NCBI GenBank assembly: GCA_024278345.1
Contig: JAJRTK010000372.1
Coordinates: forward strand, 1-7,254
DNA: 7,254 nucleotides
Reading direction: 5' to 3'
DNA from: a bacterium
GTDB lineage: Bacteria > CSSED10-310 > JAJRTK01
Below are positions 4,137-7,254 of the stretch, one piece after another. The first letter of the stretch is position 1. Every line of letters starts with the position of its first letter. The notes below the pieces were generated by a model, which was given only the letters and a program-made list of their open reading frames with translations, was not told where the DNA came from and searched no databases. The translations under genes and the position numbers were made by a program.

Positions 4137-6998
4137 TCAAGTCCGGCGCACTCCACGGCGTCTTCGGAGGATCAGGCCCACTCCCATGCCCGGGATGAGA
4201 ATCGTCAGGAAAAAGGGAAACCAGGCCGGCACGAATTCACTAAAGGGCCGGTAATGGCGCTCTCCCCAAGCACCGCCCATGGAACCTATGTCGTTGTCCG
4301 TTCCGTCGATGTCCAGGCCACCGTAAAGCTGGCGGTTATCACCGCCGTCCAGAATGTCGGAGTAGTTCGTGGGAGCCAGAAGATCGATGAGGTAAGAGTC
4401 CGGCTCCAGAAGGACCGCCTGGCGCTCCACCATCCGCTGGTTTTGGTACGCGCCATTCTCCGCGCAGGGCTTCCACCCCTCGGGAAACAGGTTCCACTCC
4501 AGGGTCGGGATCCGGCCCGTATCCACCGACCAGACGTAGAGGTCGCAGGGCTGGCCCAGGGAAACGTTATTCACCATCATCGGTCGTGCGTGCCGCGTGC
4601 GGATCGCGGCGACGGATTGCCCGATGAAGGTGTTGTTATGAAGGATGGAAGAAGAGGAAACCGAGTCATTGATCTCGATGCCCACGGAGTTCTGCCGGAG
4701 AAGGCAATTGCTGATGATGGCGCTGGAACCGTAAAGCTGGATCGCGGCGCTGTCCAAAAGTGAACCGGCTCCGAACCCCTCGATGGTGAGGCGGCGAATC
4801 ACGGTTCCCGCGGAACCGGGAACGAGCTTGAACCCCACTTTTTGCCCACCTCCGGGTCGGACTATGCAGCCTAGAATGCTTTCGCCGATGATGGTCAGCG
4901 GCCGATCGATGGTGAGGTTCCCGTCGTAGTAGCTTGGAACGACATTGTCGTTGCCGTCAGTTTCCACCTGCACGATAATCGTCGAGCCGGCCACCACTTC
5001 CTGCCGGGAGAGGCCATAGGATATCTGGCGCCAGGGCTGGGAGATGGAGCCGTCGCGCCCCGCGACATCACGCCCTGAAGGATGGACGTAGAAGATGCCG
5101 GGAAGGACGGCGGTGACATCGACGGTATCGGCTCCAGTGATGGTTGGATTGTCCACGTCGAAGACGCGAATGGTGTGGGTTCCCGGGCGAAAGGCCGTGA
5201 TGCCGTCTTCCTTGGGAAAGAAGCGGTGTCCCCCGTCGCTGGCCGCAAACGCATAGGGTCCGGGGCGGAACATACCGTGATCCGTGGAGTCGAAAGCGAC
5301 GGTACCGCGGTAATAGGGGACAATCCGGTTGTTCCCGTCGATGGCGGTTACGTCCAGGGATGCCTGGTTGTTGGTGAGATCGAAGCCGATGACCAGGGAG
5401 GTGGGATTGATGGTCAGAAGAAGCTTCTTGACGGGCCCGGGAGTGGGAGTGGCAGTCAAGGTGGGTGTGTTGGTGGGAACGCCCGTTGGTTGCGGTGTAT
5501 CGGTGGGCGGGACAGGAGTCTTGGTGGGGGTCTTGGTCTTGATGGGAGTCCTGGTTCGGGTCCACGTGGGAGTGGGAGTGCGGGTCACGGTTCGGGTGAA
5601 GGTCTGAGTTGGACTATTCGTGGGGGTGGGAGTCCGCGTCGAGGTTGGCGTATTGGTGGCCGTGGCGGTCTTCGTCCGCGTGGGGGTTGGCGAGTTGACG
5701 GGGGTGGCCGTCCTCGTGGGCGTGTGGGTCCGCGTAGGAGTATTCGTTGGCGTGTTGGTCGGTGTGTTCGTCCGCGTGGCGGTATTTGTCGGCGTATGGC
5801 TCGGTGTGCTTGTCCGTGTAGCGGTTTTCGTTGGCGTGTTGGTCGGTGTGTTCGTCCGCGTGGCGGTATTTGTCGGCGTATGGCTCGGTGTGCGCGTGGG
5901 CGTGATGGTATTCGTCGGTGTGTTGGTCGGTGTGTCCGTGGAAGTCGCCGTCATCGTCGGAGTCGCCGTCATCGTCGGAGTCGCCGTTGCTGTCGGGGTA
6001 TCCGTTAACGTAGGAGTCGCCGTGGTTGTCGGAGTGTCTGTGATTGTCGGTGTTGCTGTTACCGTGGGCGTGAGCGTCGGCGTGGGCGTGAGCGTCGGCG
6101 TGGGCGTGGGATTGTCGTCCAAAAGGATGAGGATTTCGGCTTTGTCGGCGAGTTTTGTGCCTCCGGCCTTGAACTTGGGTTTCAGGCTGTACCACCAACC
6201 ACCAGTGCCTGCTCCCGTGAGGTCGAAATCCATCCTGAATTTCTTGGTTGATACGCGACTCACATTTGTGGGGACGGCGTTGTAGAGGTCCGTGTTTGCG
6301 TAGCCCGTTGCGTAGTCCGTCAGGACAAAGCGCGATGAGCCATTCGGCGAACCGTCCGTAAAGAAGTTGCTGAAAACCTCGATGTAAACGGTTCCGTTGA
6401 GGGGAAAGGTGTCGCACTCCCAACTGTAGCCCGTGTCGCAGAACGTCTTGATGTAATTGGCGGGACTCACCGACCCTACCCGCAATGAGACGCCCTTGAC
6501 TTCGTACTGGCTGGTACCGTCGTCGATTTTGCCTTCGAAAGTGTAGGTCTGGTCCGTGGTATTTGGCGTTCTGAACCAAGCCCGATAGAGATAGGGGGAG
6601 ATCGCCGAAGCCTGGTACCAGGGTTGCTTATTGTAGCCGCCGACGGCTGCTCCCCCCAAGTTCAGGACACTCCATTCGTTCTTGTTGCTGAAATCGATGA
6701 CACGGGTGGTGGTGGCCTCGACACAATAGGTGGCATTGGGATCCAGGAGCGCGGTCTGGGGATAAACTTCTGTCGCGCTCGGCGTGCAGTCAGGATAATT
6801 GGGATCGTTGGGATCGGACACGCTACTGGGAACATAAAGAGCGATGCTCTCAGATTGGTTGGCGCTGACTTCGGGGTAGTCGGCAAAGGCCGGGGAATTC
6901 AGGAAGAGAAGCCCGGTCAGTCCGGTGAAAAGCCCGAGGCGTTTTCCATGGCCGGTGGCCTTAACGAACAGTTCCCTGAATCGTTTAAACTGGTTCAT
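4137..6998 (-). CDS. Large secreted modular protein: signal peptide, Thr/Pro linker, Ig-like domain, right-handed beta-helix, C-terminal anchor
   Basis: The protein has 953 residues. The ATG at 6998 follows AGGGA at 7-nt spacing and starts a signal peptide (basic [10 protein letters not shown]..., core [16 protein letters not shown], likely cleavage after AFA at 39). The frame is open further to 7103, but that adds non-signal sequence. Residues 40-295 form an unrecognised domain with four cysteines (71, 92, 187, 195), many aromatic residues and alternating strands. Residues 297-522 are a Thr/Pro repeat. Residues 523-634 look like a bacterial Ig-like domain ([32 protein letters not shown]). 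Residues from about 635 to 920 resemble a DUF1565/pectate-lyase-like right-handed beta-helix: [60 protein letters not shown], and an [13 protein letters not shown] end. The C-terminus is a hydrophobic segment (926-944) followed by [10 protein letters not shown] infer an exported surface or extracellular protein held or sorted by that tail, perhaps an adhesin or polysaccharide-binding or -cleaving protein; no catalytic residues were identified. Confidence 0.88.
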   Translation of the reverse strand: MNQFKRFRELFVKATGHGKRLGLFTGLTGLLFLNSPAFADYPEVSANQSESIALYVPSSVSDPNDPNYPDCTPSATEVYPQTALLDPNATYCVEATTTRVIDFSNKNEWSVLNLGGAAVGGYNKQPWYQASAISPYLYRAWFRTPNTTDQTYTFEGKIDDGTSQYEVKGVSLRVGSVSPANYIKTFCDTGYSWECDTFPLNGTVYIEVFSNFFTDGSPNGSSRFVLTDYATGYANTDLYNAVPTNVSRVSTKKFRMDFDLTGAGTGGWWYSLKPKFKAGGTKLADKAEILILLDDNPTPTPTLTPTPTLTPTVTATPTITDTPTTTATPTLTDTPTATATPTMTATPTMTATSTDTPTNTPTNTITPTRTPSHTPTNTATRTNTPTNTPTKTATRTSTPSHTPTNTATRTNTPTNTPTNTPTRTHTPTRTATPVNSPTPTRTKTATATNTPTSTRTPTPTNSPTQTFTRTVTRTPTPTWTRTRTPIKTKTPTKTPVPPTDTPQPTGVPTNTPTLTATPTPGPVKKLLLTINPTSLVIGFDLTNNQASLDVTAIDGNNRIVPYYRGTVAFDSTDHGMFRPGPYAFAASDGGHRFFPKEDGITAFRPGTHTIRVFDVDNPTITGADTVDVTAVLPGIFYVHPSGRDVAGRDGSISQPWRQISYGLSRQEVVAGSTIIVQVETDGNDNVVPSYYDGNLTIDRPLTIIGESILGCIVRPGGGQKVGFKLVPGSAGTVIRRLTIEGFGAGSLLDSAAIQLYGSSAIISNCLLRQNSVGIEINDSVSSSSILHNNTFIGQSVAAIRTRHARPMMVNNVSLGQPCDLYVWSVDTGRIPTLEWNLFPEGWKPCAENGAYQNQRMVERQAVLLEPDSYLIDLLAPTNYSDILDGGDNRQLYGGLDIDGTDNDIGSMGGAWGERHYRPFSEFVPAWFPFFLTILIPGMGVGLILRRRRGVRRT
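5433..6110 (-). repeat. Low-complexity Thr/Pro coding repeat (226-residue linker)
   Basis: This part of the large secreted protein alternates ACN and CCN codons, with every second residue Thr and frequent Pro. Sub-patterns are [30 protein letters not shown] and [12 protein letters not shown]. Such linkers are extended, flexible spacers that separate domains and are common O-glycosylation targets in exported bacterial proteins. Basic residues (R, K, H) concentrate in the C-terminal two-thirds. Antisense reading gives Val/Gly-rich open frames that are only a by-product. Confidence 0.9.
5743..5893 (-). repeat. 67-bp perfect direct repeat, 84-bp period, inside the Thr/Pro linker
   Basis: The 67 bp at 5743-5809 recur exactly at 5827-5893, so the unit is 84 bp or 28 codons. 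The protein shows [20 protein letters not shown] twice. Identity at synonymous positions implies a recent duplication or gene-conversion event rather than selection on the protein alone. Confidence 0.85.
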
Positions 6999-7005
6999 GG
7001 CTTCG

Positions 7006-7010
7006 TCCCT
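7006..7010 (-). promoter_or_regulatory. Shine-Dalgarno of the secreted protein, inside a small hairpin
   Basis: AGGGA on the minus strand lies 7 nt before the ATG at 6998. Its AGGG is part of CCCTG-AA-CAGGG (7007-7018), a 5-bp stem with a tight loop, which could partly mask the site. The leader further upstream (7020-7100) is AT-rich with a T-tract, but I see no promoter I would defend. Confidence 0.4.
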
Positions 7011-7167
7011 GTTCAGGGTCTTGCCCGGTAAGGCAAAGAAAAAAATTGGAAGCGTTAGATTTCTAAATGGGTTGATTTCTGGAGTCACCGATTTGCCAAT
7101 CAAAACCGAAACTAGGCCTCGGTCATGGTACCGGCCACGGTTCAGATTTCAGACGCCGCCCCGGGGC

Positions 7168-7254
7168 TTCCAGCCCTGGAACCCGGCGGAGGCTCCGCCT
7201 CCGGACCTCCGCTGGGAGCGCCGCTCCCAGACCCACGCCAGGGAGCCAGCTCCC
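7168..7254. repeat. Array of consecutive perfect palindromes at the right edge
   Basis: Four palindromes follow one another. They are TTCCAG-CC-CTGGAA (7168-7181), GGCGGAG-G-CTCCGCC (7185-7199, overlapping an alternative CGGAGG/CCTCCG at 7187-7203), CTGGGAGCG-C-CGCTCCCAG (7212-7230), and GGGAGC-CA-GCTCCC (7241-7254). The last two share the GGGAGC/GCTCCC arm. No T-tract follows on either strand, so a simple intrinsic terminator is unlikely. The array lies upstream of the secreted protein gene and is cut by the window edge. A REP-like extragenic palindrome cluster is the simplest reading. Confidence 0.6.

Noticed and set aside
5082-6285. Long plus-strand open frames opposite the Thr/Pro linker, encoding Val/Gly-rich peptides
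   Set aside because: They are the reverse complement of alternating ACN/CCN codons, have no ribosome sites or domains, and lie wholly opposite a clearly real gene.
6993-7030. GGGCAA...GGGACGAAGCC just before the secreted protein start, recalling fragments of the GEMM (c-di-GMP-I) riboswitch
   Set aside because: The spacing is too short for the first stem, the GACGCAAAGC core is incomplete, and the second helix with its tetraloop receptor is absent; the ATG follows at once.

Overview
The window comes from a GC-rich bacterial chromosome with ordinary bacterial gene structure: Shine-Dalgarno sites, short intergenic gaps and no introns. Nothing in it fixes the species. A rhodanese-less ThiI, a stand-alone YfbK_C domain, and a large secreted protein with a Thr-Pro 'TPTNTPT' linker and beta-helix would suit an uncultivated, possibly diderm lineage, but that is inference only.

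Layout, left to right. (1) Positions 1-326, minus strand: the N-terminal 108 codons of a membrane protein that runs off the left edge, resembling GT87/DUF2029 (GT-C) glycosyltransferases. (2) Positions 339-581: a divergent intergenic region holding copy A of a dispersed, hairpin-containing repeat. (3) Positions 582-1856, plus strand: a ThiI-type tRNA 4-thiouridine synthetase without the rhodanese domain. (4) Positions 1853-2992, minus strand: a long-form LOG/TIGR00730-like Rossmann protein whose stop overlaps the thiI stop (shared CTAG). (5) Positions 2993-3373: a gap with competing short hairpins and copy B of the repeat, inverted. (6) Positions 3374-3976, plus strand: a 5'-truncated relic carrying only the C-terminal domain of a YfbK-type von Willebrand factor A protein. 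(7) Positions 3977-4136: a convergent gap almost filled by copy C of the repeat. (8) Positions 4137-6998, minus strand: a 953-residue secreted protein with a signal peptide, a novel-looking N-terminal domain, a 226-residue Thr/Pro linker, an Ig-like domain, a right-handed beta-helix, and a C-terminal membrane segment with an Arg tail. (9) Positions 7168-7254: a run of consecutive perfect palindromes that continues past the right edge.

The genes do not form an operon. Neighbours are convergent or divergent and their functions are unrelated: envelope glycan, tRNA modification, nucleotide metabolism, surface protein. The feature tying the window together is the dispersed repeat. It occurs three times in about 3.7 kb, always between genes, with a conserved left flank and a hairpin that is kept even where its sequence has changed. 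This repeat is the best candidate here for something undescribed, followed by the beta-helix protein's unusual C-terminus and the palindrome array at the right edge.
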